This document shows positions 17,513 through 26,104 of a stretch of 64,000 nt of DNA, piece by piece. The DNA is from VRUE01 sp963780815. GTDB lineage: Bacteria > Actinomycetota > Thermoleophilia > Solirubrobacterales > 70-9. The position numbers were made by a program, and so were the translations under genes. The notes under the pieces were generated by a model. The model made no database searches and was not told where the DNA came from. It was given only the letters and a program-made list of their open reading frames with translations. How positions within the stretch are numbered: position 1 is the first letter of the stretch; each line of letters begins with the position of its first letter. The stretch spans positions 1 to 64,000 of the forward strand of contig CAWADG010000011.1 of the NCBI GenBank assembly GCA_963780815.1, written 5' to 3'.

Positions 17513-18276
17513 CAGTGCAGTTCCGAGATGTCGGCCGGGCCGCCAGGGTTGGGCCCGTCGGCCACGATGCGGCCGCTCGAGAGCTCGATCACCCGGTGGG
17601 CGACGCGGGCGATCTCGCGGTTGTGGGTGACGACCAATACCGCGGTGTCCTCGCTGTGCGTCTGCTCGTGCAGCAGCTCGAGAATCTGCACACCAGTGCG
17701 GAAGTCGAGCTCCCCGGTCGGCTCGTCGGCGAGTAGGATCGGATTTCGGGTTGCCAGCGCCCGGGCGATCGCAACCCGCTGCTGCTCGCCGCCGGAGAGC
17801 TCGTGTGGGAAGTGTTCGCCCCTGCCGCCCAGGCCGACCCGATCGAGCGTCTCGGCTGCGATCGCGCGGGCTTCGCCACGCGCGCTGATGTCGGCGCCGA
17901 ACTCGACATTCTCCAGCGCCGTGAGCGCCGGGAAGAGGTTGAAGGTCTGGAAGATGAAGCTCACCGTACGGCGGCGGAACTCGAACAGCTCGGCGCGAGA
18001 GGCATCGGTGATGTCCTCGCCGTCGATGCGGACGGTTCCCTCCGTGGGCGAGTCGAGGGCGCCGATCGTGTTCAGAAGCGTCGTCTTGCCGCTGCCGGAG
18101 GGCCCGAGGACGACGAGGAACTCGCCACGATCGATCCGCAGGTCGACGTTCTCCAACGCCGTCACCGTCACCTCGCCCATGTCATAGCGGCGGGCAACAC
18201 CACTCAGCTCGATCAGAGGATCGTGCTGCAAATCCGTGACATTGGCCAAAGCATCGAACGTATGCCTGTCCTTCAT
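17509..18276 (-). CDS. ABC transporter ATP-binding protein (MacB/LolD-type)
   Basis: 255 aa from ATG 18276 (ATG 18309 is in frame upstream). Walker A GPSGSGKTT (residues about 58-66), Q-loop FIFQTFNLFPALTALENV, signature LSGGEQQRVAIARAL, Walker B ILLADEPTGELD, and switch His in VVTHN are all present. The FxFQxFNL stretch and length place it with ATPases serving FtsX-type permeases. It powers the adjacent 818-aa permease, with a 4-nt overlap. Frames running upstream to 18756 cross non-coding DNA and were rejected. Confidence 0.9.
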   Translation of the reverse strand: MKDRHTFDALANVTDLQHDPLIELSGVARRYDMGEVTVTALENVDLRIDRGEFLVVLGPSGSGKTTLLNTIGALDSPTEGTVRIDGEDITDASRAELFEFRRRTVSFIFQTFNLFPALTALENVEFGADISARGEARAIAAETLDRVGLGGRGEHFPHELSGGEQQRVAIARALATRNPILLADEPTGELDFRTGVQILELLHEQTHSEDTAVLVVTHNREIARVAHRVIELSSGRIVADGPNPGGPADISELHW

Positions 18277-18426
18277 AGCCACATCGTTGTCTGGTGCTGG
18301 GAGGGGCATCCTAGATCGTCCCTTTCCCACAGGTGGACCAACCGCCATCTGACAGGAAAGGATCGGAACTACGCTGCCAGCTCCGACACACGACTCGAAG
18401 GGTGATAGCAATGGAGCGCTGAGTAC

Positions 18427-18582
18427 ATGGTCATCCCCCTGGAGGAGGCCGGCAAGCTGAAGAAGAAGAAGTCCTCTGGGCTCAGTCACGACCGACTGAA
18501 CGAGCTGGGCAAGGAGGGCTGGGAGGCGATTGGCCTCACCCTGAAACGCGGCGATCTTGTCGCGTGGCCAGTGGTGCTCTGA
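18427..18582 (+). CDS. Short DUF4177-like protein or remnant
   Basis: 51 aa from the ATG at 18427. The core 'LSHDRLNELGKEGWEAIG' followed by 'LVAWPVVL' matches the second half of small DUF4177-type proteins (LNELGxEGWE signature); the usual 'WEYKVV' opening strand is missing, so this may be a 5'-truncated copy. No ribosome-binding site is obvious. A decayed relative of the same sequence lies at 24480-24608. Confidence 0.5.
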   Translation: MVIPLEEAGKLKKKKSSGLSHDRLNELGKEGWEAIGLTLKRGDLVAWPVVL

Positions 18583-18764
18583 AGCGTCCGATCTCGGGAA
18601 CCTGACCGAAACCCTCTCGGCTACAACTCCAGGTGAGCGGGACGACTGCTTCGCGCCCTGAGGGCTGTTGCCTTGCTGTCGGCCGGATCGGCTGGCCTGC
18701 TTCCCGATGCGGCGGAGTCGGTGGTGGATCTCGTTGCGCGGAGATGAGCCGACCAAAACCCTGG

Positions 18765-18930
18765 CGCACCCCGCTCGATGATCCGGGCGTGGTAGCGAGA
18801 GACGAATCGGGCCCGGTATCTGTCGTCGCTACCACTGCCAGAATCGCTGCAAATGAGAACCTTTCGGGATCTTGATGTGCGCCTGTGCATGCACGCCTGC
18901 ACGCCTGCACGCCCCCGGTTACGAGACGCT
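18765..18930 (+). repeat. B2: complete B element with right arm
   Basis: CGTGGTAGCGAGAGACGAAT, centre CGGGCCCG, then GGTATCTGTCGTCGCTACCAC form a dyad (about 18784-18840). A conserved right arm follows: AGAATCGCTGCAAATGAGAA and a GTGCGCCTGTGCATGCACGC/CTGCACGCC segment, also present in B7 and partly in B5. Confidence 0.75.
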
Positions 18931-18965
18931 CGCAGGGGTCGTGTCGTTCAGCGCTCTAGGCTCCC

Positions 18966-19232
18966 GTGGTGCCACGCGAGCTGAAGATTCGCGACTACAC
19001 CGTCGGCCAGTTCCCCAACCCGCCTCTCTGGATCGCGCTCGCGGCGTTCCTCATTGCGCTGCTCACCAACGAGGGGAGCACGATCAATGATCTCGCCCGG
19101 GCAGTCTTCTACGTCGCCCTCACCGTTTGGGCTTACGAGGAGCTCGCGAAGGGCGTCAATGGTTTTCGCAGGTCGCTCGGCGCAGTTGCGCTTGTGCTGA
19201 TCGTGATTGCCATCGCGCGGGTGGTCGGTTAG
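18966..19232 (+). CDS. Small two-helix membrane protein
   Basis: 88 aa, GTG start at 18966 (or the next codon, also GTG). Two hydrophobic segments, 'PPLWIALAAFLIALLT' and 'RSLGAVALVLIVIAIARVVG', flank a loop containing 'DLARAVFYVALTVWAYEELA'. The opening 'RELKIRDYTVGQFPNPPLW' is a conserved-looking amphipathic lead. Probably an integral inner-membrane protein of unknown function. It begins right after the arm of B2. Confidence 0.7.
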   Translation: MVPRELKIRDYTVGQFPNPPLWIALAAFLIALLTNEGSTINDLARAVFYVALTVWAYEELAKGVNGFRRSLGAVALVLIVIAIARVVG

Positions 19233-19355
19233 TCAGGAGGCGGGCCGCGCATCTGAACGAAACGTCTGCTGGCCGGGCGCCGGTTCTATTCCTGTCCCCG
19301 GATCAATTGAAGCCCGCCCAGCCGGCGGTGGTGCTACCGCCCCTTCGTCGCCCCC

Positions 19356-19437
19356 GTCCCCTGGTGTCCAGCTACCTCGGCATTCACGGAAATCGAGGAA
19401 TCCGACGGAAGCGCTCCCGTGGCCTCGGGAGAGGCGG
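19356..19437 (+). repeat. D1: hairpin-rich dispersed repeat
   Basis: GTCCAGCTACCTCGGCATTC, then an AATCGAGGAATCCG block and GAAGCGCTCCCGTGGCCTCG. The element contains a CCTCG/CGAGG inverted pair and a GGAAGCGCTCCC-type hairpin. It is shared with D2-D4, all in the same orientation. Confidence 0.7.
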
Positions 19438-19530
19438 TTCGAAGGCGGCATTCATGCGCAGTGAGCGCAAGCTCGAATCCGTTCACTCCTAGGCAGGGAT
19501 CGCGCGGCAAGTAGAACAATTAATGCAACC

Positions 19531-20145
19531 GTGGTGAGCCTTCTAGACGAATTCCTTCCGACCTACGACGTCTCCGATGCGGTTGGCTGCCTCGTCCAGG
19601 CGCCCGTCGAGGTGACTTGGGGCGCCCTGAAGAGGGCGGACCTGATCGATGTTGGGCGAAAGAAACCGCTCGTCGGCCTCCTCGGGGGTGTCCGCGCACT
19701 GCCAGATCTCGCTGCCCACCTTCTGCATGGCGAGAGCCCGCCCTCCGCCCCCGAGACGCTGCGGCTTGACGAACTCGCCCAGATGCCCGCGGGTGAGGGC
19801 GGCTGGGTGCGGCTAGGGGAGCGCCCGCAGGAGGAGATCGCCCTCGGTCTCATCGGCAAGTTCTGGCGGCCCGTGATTGAGTTCGTCGACGTTGCTGCCG
19901 AGGACTTCACGGACTTCGATGAGCCGGGATTTGCGAAGACGATCTACTCGCTCGCGACCCACGAACTCGATCCGGGAACAACGATGCTGAGCGGTTCGAT
20001 GCGAACCGCGACCACAGATGAGCAGGCACGGCGCTGGTTCCGGCGCTACTGGACCTTCGGCGTGGGCACCGGCGCCCACCTGCTTGTCAGCGGCTTGCTC
20101 GAGGTCGTTCGTGACGACGCCGAGAGCCGCGAAGGGGGCGGTTGA
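19531..20145 (+). CDS. Hypothetical protein, possible SRPBCC-like fold
   Basis: 204 aa, GTG start (two tandem GTG codons). 'LPTYDVSDAVGCLVQAPVEV' at the start and 'FAKTIYSLATHELDPGTTML' and 'RRYWTFGVGTGAHLLVSGLL' near the end suggest an alpha/beta ligand-binding fold of the SRPBCC (polyketide cyclase-like) kind seen in many actinobacteria. No catalytic motif can be assigned. The protein is complete, soluble and probably cytoplasmic. The next coding DNA downstream is a decayed gene. Confidence 0.65.
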   Translation: MVSLLDEFLPTYDVSDAVGCLVQAPVEVTWGALKRADLIDVGRKKPLVGLLGGVRALPDLAAHLLHGESPPSAPETLRLDELAQMPAGEGGWVRLGERPQEEIALGLIGKFWRPVIEFVDVAAEDFTDFDEPGFAKTIYSLATHELDPGTTMLSGSMRTATTDEQARRWFRRYWTFGVGTGAHLLVSGLLEVVRDDAESREGGG

Positions 20146-20154
20146 GCTCTACTG

Positions 20155-20531
20155 GCCCCGCTCGGCGCCGGCGGGCATTTCGTCAGCCCGAACGGGCGAG
20201 TCTTCGAGGCGGTCTCGGCCCGCATGCAGCACCGCCCCGCCTGCGACATCTACCACTCAGCGCTTCAAGTGCACGTGGAGTCGGATACCTGGGTCATCGA
20301 GCAGACGCCTGTTCCCGACCCGAGTGGCGAGAACCGCGGAGTCGTGGCCGTTGGCCCCGTCGGCAGCCGGCTACTCGGTCGCTTCCTCGAATCCCGACCC
20401 CGGTCTGGGGACGAGACGAGCTCGGCACCGGCGAGATGTGGAACTCGAACTCGGTAATCGCCCGTCTTGCGCGGATCGACCGTGGACCAGCGCTCGGCCA
20501 GGGCCCGCAGTGCTCCCGACGTCCGCTGTAG
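20155..20531 (+). pseudogene. Decayed conserved hypothetical gene
   Basis: Frame 1 reads 'GGHFVSPNGRVFEAVSARMQ', 'ACDIYHSALQVHVESDTWVI', 'VVAVGPVGSRLLGRF'; about 25 nt later another frame reads 'PTPVWGRDELGTGEMWNSNS', VIARLARI. In intact actinobacterial relatives I recall these two blocks are separated by about 40 residues, so this copy has an internal deletion plus a frameshift. No start codon is retained. Family function unknown. Confidence 0.6.
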
Positions 20532-20628
20532 CGCCGCCGCTTCCTCCAGCGGGGCCCCATGCATAGAACTTCTCGTGCTCGCGGTGGGAGCGCGCCAGGT
20601 TGCCAGGAACTGGTCCTGCCCATATCGT

Positions 20629-20790
20629 TCAGCCCTTGCTCTGCCGCAGCTCCGGCCGGGGGCGATTGAGGTCGATGGCGACGGCGAGGATCAGGGTTGC
20701 TGTCCAAGCGTTGACGGGATCGAGCTTCAGCGGCTCGCTGCCGCCGATCAGGTTGGCGATGAACCAGATGACAAGCCAGACGAACGTCAT
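20629..20790 (-). CDS. Small membrane protein
   Basis: 53 aa, ATG at 20790 with GGAGGTG 5 nt upstream. Two hydrophobic stretches (MTFVWLVIWFIANLIGG and WTATLILAVAIDLNRP) separated by EPLKLDPVN. The strong ribosome-binding site and balanced hydrophobicity argue for a real gene missed by length filters. Unknown function; related small proteins are common in Solirubrobacter-type genomes as far as I recall. Confidence 0.6.
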   Translation of the reverse strand: MTFVWLVIWFIANLIGGSEPLKLDPVNAWTATLILAVAIDLNRPRPELRQSKG

Positions 20791-20924
20791 GCGAGCACCT
20801 CCGTCGCGTGCATCGAGGGTCAGCGTTCGCCGGCAAGTATCGCCGACCTCGGCTCTGCTCCGTGCGGGCTGTTGCTGCCCTTCGCGTGAATGCGACAGCT
20901 GGGAGCTCGGTCAATCGGCGAGAT

Positions 20925-21004
20925 GCCCTCGCTCGATTATCCGCGGGTGGTAGCGAGAGACGAATCGGGCCTCCCCGATAAGCCGGAAGCCGCTTCGGAA
21001 GCGG
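20925..21004 (+). repeat. B3/A hybrid junction
   Basis: B left half (CGATTATCCGCGGGTGGTAG, CGAGAGACGAATCGGGCC) runs directly into the acceptor end of the tRNA-Pro half (CTCCCCGAT) and its GGAAGCCGCTTCGGAAGCGG hairpin. The join is at the AATCNGGCC shared by both sequences, as expected for a product of recombination between B and a tRNA T-arm. Confidence 0.75.
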
Positions 21005-21177
21005 GCCACGACCGACGAGCTGACCGCGGGCGACCGCCTTTACCAAGGTTTTGCGCTCGACTGGAGGGCGCATTACCGCCCTCTCGCCAACCTGTGGGAC
21101 GAAGCTCAGGCCACTCCCGGGCTCGCTCGGGAGCTCGCAAAGGCAATTCCCGATCCCTCAAGGAAGGTGAATCCCCA

Positions 21178-21363
21178 ATGTCGATAGCGACCATCATGAT
21201 CATCAACATCGCCGCCGCCGGCGTCCTCTCCGCGATCCTCGCCGGGGTCATGCTGGCCCCAGTCCGCCACCTGCATGCGTCCCACGAGCGGGCCTCCGCG
21301 CGCCGCACGAGGGCGCAGCGCCGTCCCCTGCAGACCATGCGCCCAGTCGAGGACGCGTCCTAG
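21178..21363 (+). CDS. Small single-helix membrane protein
   Basis: 61 aa, ATG at 21178 with an AAGGAAGGTG site 7 nt upstream. Residues 3-27 form one membrane helix (IATIMIINIAAAGVLSAILA); the remainder is basic and Arg-rich (HERASARRTRAQRRP), suggesting cytoplasmic exposure. No family assigned. The open frame extends upstream to 20890, but that part crosses the B3/A junction. Confidence 0.6.
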   Translation: MSIATIMIINIAAAGVLSAILAGVMLAPVRHLHASHERASARRTRAQRRPLQTMRPVEDAS

Positions 21364-21450
21364 GCTTGCCGCAGGCGCGCCGGGGAGGGAGCGATGCCGT
21401 TGATGGTGTTCGCTGTGCAGGGCGCTATGACCTTCCGGGCCGTCATGGCG

Positions 21451-21523
21451 GCTGGGGCCGAGCGGTCGCCGGTTCAAATCCGGCCTCCCCGATCACCGGA
21501 AGCCCGCTTCGGGAGCGGGTTTC
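21451..21523 (+). repeat. A5: tRNA-Pro half plus terminator hairpin
   Basis: tRNA-Pro-like 3' half 21451-21492, then AAGCCCGCTTCGGGAGCGGG hairpin. The upstream arm is missing. An isolated GGTACC-N6-GGTACC pair, normally at the arm's left end, lies 45 bp downstream at 21570-21587. Confidence 0.75.
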
Positions 21524-21614
21524 CGCTTTGAGGGGAGCCGGCCCTGAACCTTCCCGTGGGTAGCGTGGTACCAGTTTTGGTACCGAAACCGGTCAGGCGC
21601 GGGGCCGAATTGCC

Positions 21615-21767
21615 ATGTCGACCCCTCTGATCGAGTTCCCGGCCGACGATCCCGATCGCGCCCTGCGCGGCACGGCCTTCTCGGGGTCGAGCCGGAGTCG
21701 CGGGAGGCCCGACGCCGGAGAGGGCTGGGAGCGCGCCCGGGCGCGCTCTGGATCGCCTCGTGCGTGA
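21615..21767 (+). pseudogene. Truncated VOC/glyoxalase-like gene start
   Basis: ATG at 21615 followed by 'STPLIEFPADDPDRALR', the standard opening strand and helix of small VOC (glyoxalase/bleomycin-resistance) proteins. The frame then degenerates ('GTAFSGSSRSRGRPDAGEGW') and ends after 50 codons. It is a relic of a roughly 130-residue protein. Confidence 0.5.
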
Positions 21768-21878
21768 CCGGGGGGGACGGACGCGAATTTGCCCGGCGGG
21801 GGATGACGGGGCTAAGATCCGGCCCCGCGCCCCGCGCGAAGCTCAGCCGACGGTGCGGGCGAAGAGCATCACCGACCC

Positions 21879-22367
21879 ATGGCCGCCAAGATCGACATCC
21901 TTACCGGATATTTCGACGAGCACGGCGTCGCCTATGAGGTGGTCGAGCACCCTGAGCGGTTCACGGCTGCCTCGGAAGCGCAGGCGGCGGGGACCGACCC
22001 TGATGACGCCGCAAAGGACGTGGTGCTGCGCAAGGGCGACGAGTACGTCCTTGCGGTGATTCCGGCATCGGCTCAGCTCGACCTGCGGAAGGCCGCCGAC
22101 CTGCTCGGTGACGGAGGCGAGCTGCGGCTGGCGAACGAGGCCGAGATCGCTCGGAGGTTCCCGGAGTTCGAGCTGGGGGCGCTGCCGCCCTTCGGGCCGC
22201 TCCTCAACGTCGAGGAGATCGTCGACCGCCGCCTCCTCGACCACGAGCGGGTCCTCTGTAGCGGCGGAGACCACCGTCACTCGGTCAGGATCGACCCGAA
22301 TGAGATGGTCCGTGTCAGCAGCGCCACGGTCGGGGATCTCGTAAAGGACCCAGCAAGCCGCTGGTGA
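21879..22367 (+). CDS. YbaK/ProX-type aminoacyl-tRNA deacylase family protein
   Basis: 162 aa, ATG at 21879. 'YFDEHGVAYEVVEHPERFTA' opens the YbaK/EbsC fold; 'DAAKDVVLRKGDEYVLAVIP' carries the conserved Lys region, and 'GALPPFGPLLNVEEIVDRRL' corresponds to the GxxxPFG loop of the family. Such proteins hydrolyse mischarged aminoacyl-tRNAs (for example Cys- or Ala-tRNA-Pro). Complete stand-alone domain, cytoplasmic. It lies between tRNA-Pro half repeats A5 and A6, which is probably coincidental. Confidence 0.85.
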   Translation: MAAKIDILTGYFDEHGVAYEVVEHPERFTAASEAQAAGTDPDDAAKDVVLRKGDEYVLAVIPASAQLDLRKAADLLGDGGELRLANEAEIARRFPEFELGALPPFGPLLNVEEIVDRRLLDHERVLCSGGDHRHSVRIDPNEMVRVSSATVGDLVKDPASRW

Positions 22368-22399
22368 CGGCCGGGCATAGGCCAGAGAAGGTCTACCGG

Positions 22400-22441
22400 C
22401 TGAGGCCGAGCGGTCGCAGGGTTCAAATTCGGCCTCCCCGA
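22400..22441 (+). repeat. A6: degenerate tRNA-Pro half
   Basis: CTGAGGCCGAGCGGTCGCAG, GGTTCAAATTCGG, CCTCCCCGA: the same 3'-half layout with an inserted G in the T-stem and a mutated anticodon loop. No arm; the terminator hairpin is absent. Confidence 0.65.
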
Positions 22442-22485
22442 TTGACTTGACGCTCGCTGGAGCAGTGCGGATGCGTCCCCTCGCG

Positions 22486-22577
22486 TCCCCGCGTCCCCTT
22501 GTGCCGTCAGCTATGTCGGTCTTCAGAGATCTTCAGCAATCCGCGGGAAGCGCTCCCGTGGCCTCGGAGAGGTATCC
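22486..22577 (+). repeat. D2: hairpin-rich dispersed repeat
   Basis: GTCAGCTATGTCGGTCTTCA, GAGATCTTCAGCAATCCGCG, GGAAGCGCTCCCGTGGCCTC: diverged in its left hairpin, nearly identical to D1 and D3 on the right. Upstream are three GCGTCCCC units. Confidence 0.65.
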
Positions 22578-22630
22578 GTGAGGCGGGGGTATCGGGCGTC
22601 GGATGGTGACAGCGGTCGGCGCCAGTTCCC

Positions 22631-24090
22631 TTAACGCCTTCGCACCTGTCGAATCAGCCAGTCAATCTCGGCCTGCAGGTGGTGGTTCTGTGTTTGCTGG
22701 TGGCTGAGCTGCTGCTGCTGACTACGGTTCTGTGCCCTCAGGGCGTTGTTCTGCCGCTGTTGTTTCTGGACCTGCGCCAATAGCAGCGACGGCAACTCCT
22801 GGTAGGCGACCGCGCTGGGCCTGCCGTCACGCCCGTGGATCACGAGATTGGGATAGACCTTTTCGACCTGCTCGGCGATCAATCCGAATTGCAGCGGATT
22901 CGGGCCCTGCGCGACGGAATCTCGATAGCGGAACGAGACCGGCCGCAGCTCCATCAGACCCTTGACCTGAGCTCCCACCGGGCGGATGTCCTTCTTGAAA
23001 TGCCGCGATGATGGCGTGGTGCCCAGTTGCCCTTCGCCGTTGACCACGACGGTGCTGCCCGTGACCGCCGACGTGGCGACGCCCGCCAGGAAGGCTTTCG
23101 TTTGATTGCTGCCGATGCGGATCGCGTTTGATTCTTCGCTGGCCTGACCGCCGCTGCCGAGGTAAATGTTGTTGTTGCCGGTGGTCAGCACTCCCCCAGC
23201 GTTCCAGCCAATCGCGATGTTGTTGGAGCCGGTGCTTTCGAAAAGCGCTTTCATGCCCAGCGCGGTGTTTTTTTCGCCGCCGCTGTTCTGTTCCAGCGCA
23301 GCGCCTCCGAACGCCGAGTTGAGTTTGCCCCCAGCGTTTTCGCGCAGCGCGCCTCCGCCGACCGCCGTGTTGGCATTACCGCTCGTGTTGGAGAGAAGCG
23401 CACCGCTTCCAAACGCCGAGTTACCGCCGCCGGTACCGTTGTCGGTCAGCGCCGACCAACCCGTCGCGGTGTTACCTGAGCTCGTCGTGTTGTCCTGGAG
23501 CGAGTATGCGCCGACGGCGGTATTGAAAGAGCCTTCGGTGTTGAACTCCAGGGCGTTATGGCCGAACGCCGAGTTGTCTTCTCCAGGTTGCTCGTGAGCG
23601 CAGTGTCCCCCGGGACCGCCGTCGACGAGCCCGCCGCGTAGACGCCCGGGCCGCAGGTCATTGCTGCCTGGCTCGAGATATCCCTGAGCGCCTGCCTGTC
23701 GCTGCAGGGCCCTCCGCTCACGTTCAGGCTCGGATTGGGGTAGCTGCCCGCGAGGGCACCCCCGGCAGGGCCGGATGGAGCGGCACTGGATCCGGCGAGG
23801 GCGAAGGCGCTCGCATGGAGGCCTTCCAGCTTGTCGGCGTTGACGGCACTCGGCACGGTGCCAAGGGTCGACTCGTTGATCTGGTTCCCGGTGAGGCTGT
23901 TCTTCTTCACCTTCTTCGCGGTCACCGCTCCCTTCTTCAGCTGCTTGGTGCCGACCGAGTTCTTGGGTAAGGCGGCAGCGGCGTAGGTGGTGGTGCCAAG
24001 CAATAGGAGGGCGACGAGCAGGAAGATGCCCTTTCCGCGAATCCACCCGGTAATCGATTCTCTTTGCGGCTTGGCCGGTCCGTTGTTCAT
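22631..24090 (-). pseudogene. Exported tail-fibre-like protein with S74 chaperone domain, frameshifted
   Basis: Start ATG 24090 with AGGAGG just upstream. The first frame gives a signal/anchor segment ('IFLLVALLLLGTTTYAAAAL'), the Thermoleophilia-typical PKNSVGTKQLKKGAV block and a collagen-free linker, to about 23600. The frame then shifts at LTSNLE/DNSAFG (near 23583), after which repeats 'NSAFGSGALLSNTSGNANTA' (head-like ALFES repeats) precede a peptidase S74 intramolecular-chaperone domain (SSRHFKKDIRPV, PVSFRYR, 'FGLIAEQVEKVYPNLV') and a Gln-rich coiled coil. A single-base indel would restore one protein of about 485 aa; sequencing error is possible. Confidence 0.7.
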
Positions 24091-24226
24091 CCTGCCTCCT
24101 AGCGTGGATCCGGCCGCCGGCGGAACGAGACGGTCGGTCGCTGATTCGATTTCAATCCACGTTAGGCAGCCTCGGGCGAGCGGCCATCGGTGACAGACCA
24201 CAAGATCGCCTGCGGGAAATCCATGA

Positions 24227-24402
24227 CTTGGTACCGGCTGCTACGTCCAATGCGTCCAGACTGTTCACGGCCCAGGAGAGGGAGGGACGCCACGGACCGC
24301 CCCCCAAATGAATGGACGCAAGTGTCCACCAGCTGGGGGCCGAGCGGTCGCCGGTTCAAATCCGGCCTCCCCGACTAGCCGGAAGCCCGCTTCGGAGGCG
24401 GG
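24227..24402 (+). repeat. A7: tRNA-Pro-half element, subtype II
   Basis: TTGGTACCGGCTGCTACGTC, CAATGCGTCCAGA and GGGAGGGACGCC boxes, then the tRNA-Pro half ending at 24374 and an AAGCCCGC/GGCGGG hairpin to 24402. The CTGCTACGTCCAATGCGTCC stretch is shared only with A8. A stray GGTACC follows at 24451. Confidence 0.8.
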
Positions 24403-24479
24403 TTCTCGCTCGTGGGAAGATGGGGGGCGGTTTCGCCGAAAGGTTTCCGTGGTACCGCTCAGTGAGCCGGAACGCTCAA

Positions 24480-24608
24480 GAAGAAGTCAGGGCATGGCAG
24501 ATGAGCGACTGAGTGAACTCGGCTCCGGCGGTCGGGAGGCGGCGGTTGTTGCTGAAACGAGGCGATCTGTCGTCTGGCCAGTGCTCCTACTCAAAGCGCC
24601 CCCTGGGC
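24480..24608 (+). pseudogene. Decayed DUF4177-like copy
   Basis: Reads DERLSELGSGGREA in one frame and LLKRGDLSSGQ in the next, with VVWPVLLLKAP in the first, parallel to DRLNELGKEGWEAIG and LKRGDLVAWPVVL at 18427-18582. At least one indel separates the blocks. It is the second copy of this small gene in the window. Confidence 0.45.
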
Positions 24609-24614
24609 CGGGCC

Positions 24615-25814
24615 ATGCATAAGGTGGCGGACGGCGCGCCGCACCCGGGGGGTTCGGTCGCTTCGGGCTTCGAGGAGGTGCGAGCCGAATTCGATCGCAA
24701 TTTCTTCGAGCGCGGCGAGATCGGCGCCGCCGTCGCCGCGTATTGGCGTGGGGAGAAGGTGGTCGACCTCTGGGGTGGTCGCCGCGTACCCGACGGCGAC
24801 GCGCCCTGGAACGAGAAGACGATGGTCGTCGTCAACTCGACGACCAAGGGCCTGGCCGCGATGACCATCGCCGTGGCGAGCTCGCGCGGCTGGATCGACT
24901 ACGAGGCGCCTGTGGCCGAGTACTGGCCGGAGTTCGCGGAGAATGGGAAGGCCGCGGTCACGGTGCGCCAGCTCCTCAGCCACGAGGCGGGGCTGGTCTG
25001 GATCGACGAGCCACTGCAGGTCGAAGACCTGCACGACCTCGACAAGGTCTCGCGCGCGCTCGCGCGGCAGAAGCCGGCCTGGGAGCCGGGGACGCGACAC
25101 GGCTACCACGCGATGACGATCGGGCTCTACATGCAGGAGCTGATCCGCCACGTCGACCCCGAGCACCGCACGCTCGGCCGCTTCTTCCACGAGGAGATCG
25201 CGACGCCGCTCGGAATCGATTTCTACATCGGGCTGCCGCCGGAGATCCCCGACGAGCGGCTCGCGAAGCTGAGGATCTTCACCCCGATGCGCAGCATCCG
25301 GGCGCTGCCTCGCACCCCGAAGGGGTTCGTCATCCGGATCCTGTGGCCGTGGTCGCTGCTGCGAAAGTCGATGCTCTTCGCGGACCTCGACTTCAACGAT
25401 CGCCGCTTCCTCGAGGTCGAGATCCCGGCGGGCAACGGCGTGGGGACGGCGCGCGCGATCGCGCGCGCATACTCGGCCTTCGCGGAGGGAGGAGCGGAGC
25501 TCGGCATCACCCCGGCGACGCTCACGGCTATCACGGCCGTCCAGGAGGCCGAGCGTCCGCGGGACGAGGTGATGGGCGTGCCGAGCTGGATGTCGCTCGG
25601 CTTCCTCAGGCCCGGTCCGCAGCTCGGCTTCGGCACGAGCCAGCGCGCGTTCGGCACGCCCGGCGCCGGTGGCTCGTTCGGCTTCGCCGACCCCGACTCG
25701 CGTCTCGGCTTCGCCTACGTGATGAACAACATGGACTACTACATGGTCGACGATCCGCGCGAGAAAGCACTGCGCGATGCTGTGCATCGCTCCATCCGGC
25801 GGCTCTCTGGCTGA
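24615..25814 (+). CDS. Serine hydrolase, beta-lactamase/esterase EstB-like
   Basis: 399 aa. ATG 24615 is chosen as it begins the usual 'GGSVASGFEEVRAEFDRNFF' lead of this family. The SxxK nucleophile motif is STTK (residues about 75-78, in 'VVVNSTTKGLAA'); the Tyr motif is in 'TRHGYHAMTIGLYMQEL', and a GAGGSFGFADP loop replaces KTG, as in family VIII esterases. No signal peptide, so likely a cytoplasmic esterase or amidase rather than a beta-lactamase. Stand-alone gene just after A7. Confidence 0.85.
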   Translation: MHKVADGAPHPGGSVASGFEEVRAEFDRNFFERGEIGAAVAAYWRGEKVVDLWGGRRVPDGDAPWNEKTMVVVNSTTKGLAAMTIAVASSRGWIDYEAPVAEYWPEFAENGKAAVTVRQLLSHEAGLVWIDEPLQVEDLHDLDKVSRALARQKPAWEPGTRHGYHAMTIGLYMQELIRHVDPEHRTLGRFFHEEIATPLGIDFYIGLPPEIPDERLAKLRIFTPMRSIRALPRTPKGFVIRILWPWSLLRKSMLFADLDFNDRRFLEVEIPAGNGVGTARAIARAYSAFAEGGAELGITPATLTAITAVQEAERPRDEVMGVPSWMSLGFLRPGPQLGFGTSQRAFGTPGAGGSFGFADPDSRLGFAYVMNNMDYYMVDDPREKALRDAVHRSIRRLSG

Positions 25815-26104
25815 CGCTAAGCGGCTTCGCCTCGTGTTAGCCACCGTTTCGTGTGTCGCGGGCGGTGACCGACGGTCTCAATGGACCGCCGCTCACTCCC
25901 CGTCCTCGCGCAAACCAGAAGGGCGCCAGCCCTCGCCGGCATCTGCTGCAAGTCCTCAAACTCCGCAGCATCGGCGTGCGTACCGTGGTGCTCCGAGAGC
26001 AGAAACTCGCCGAGCACCGATCGACGCGATGGACCTCGTCGTAGACGGCAGTGACGATGGTACGTCCGTAGACGCCTCCTTCGACGCGGAGGCAACGGTG
26101 TCAG

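Noticed and set aside
20294..21073. Minus-strand 259-codon frame
   Set aside because: Arg-rich, crosses the B3/A junction and overlaps better-supported small genes on both strands.
24591..25844. Long minus-strand frame opposite the serine hydrolase
   Set aside because: Arg/Asp/His-rich composition typical of antisense to GC-rich coding DNA; the plus strand carries clear active-site motifs.
25815..26104. Small minus-strand frame containing GEFLLSEHHGTHADA
   Set aside because: Possible decayed coding DNA, but neither frame gives a recognisable protein; not enough to call a pseudogene.
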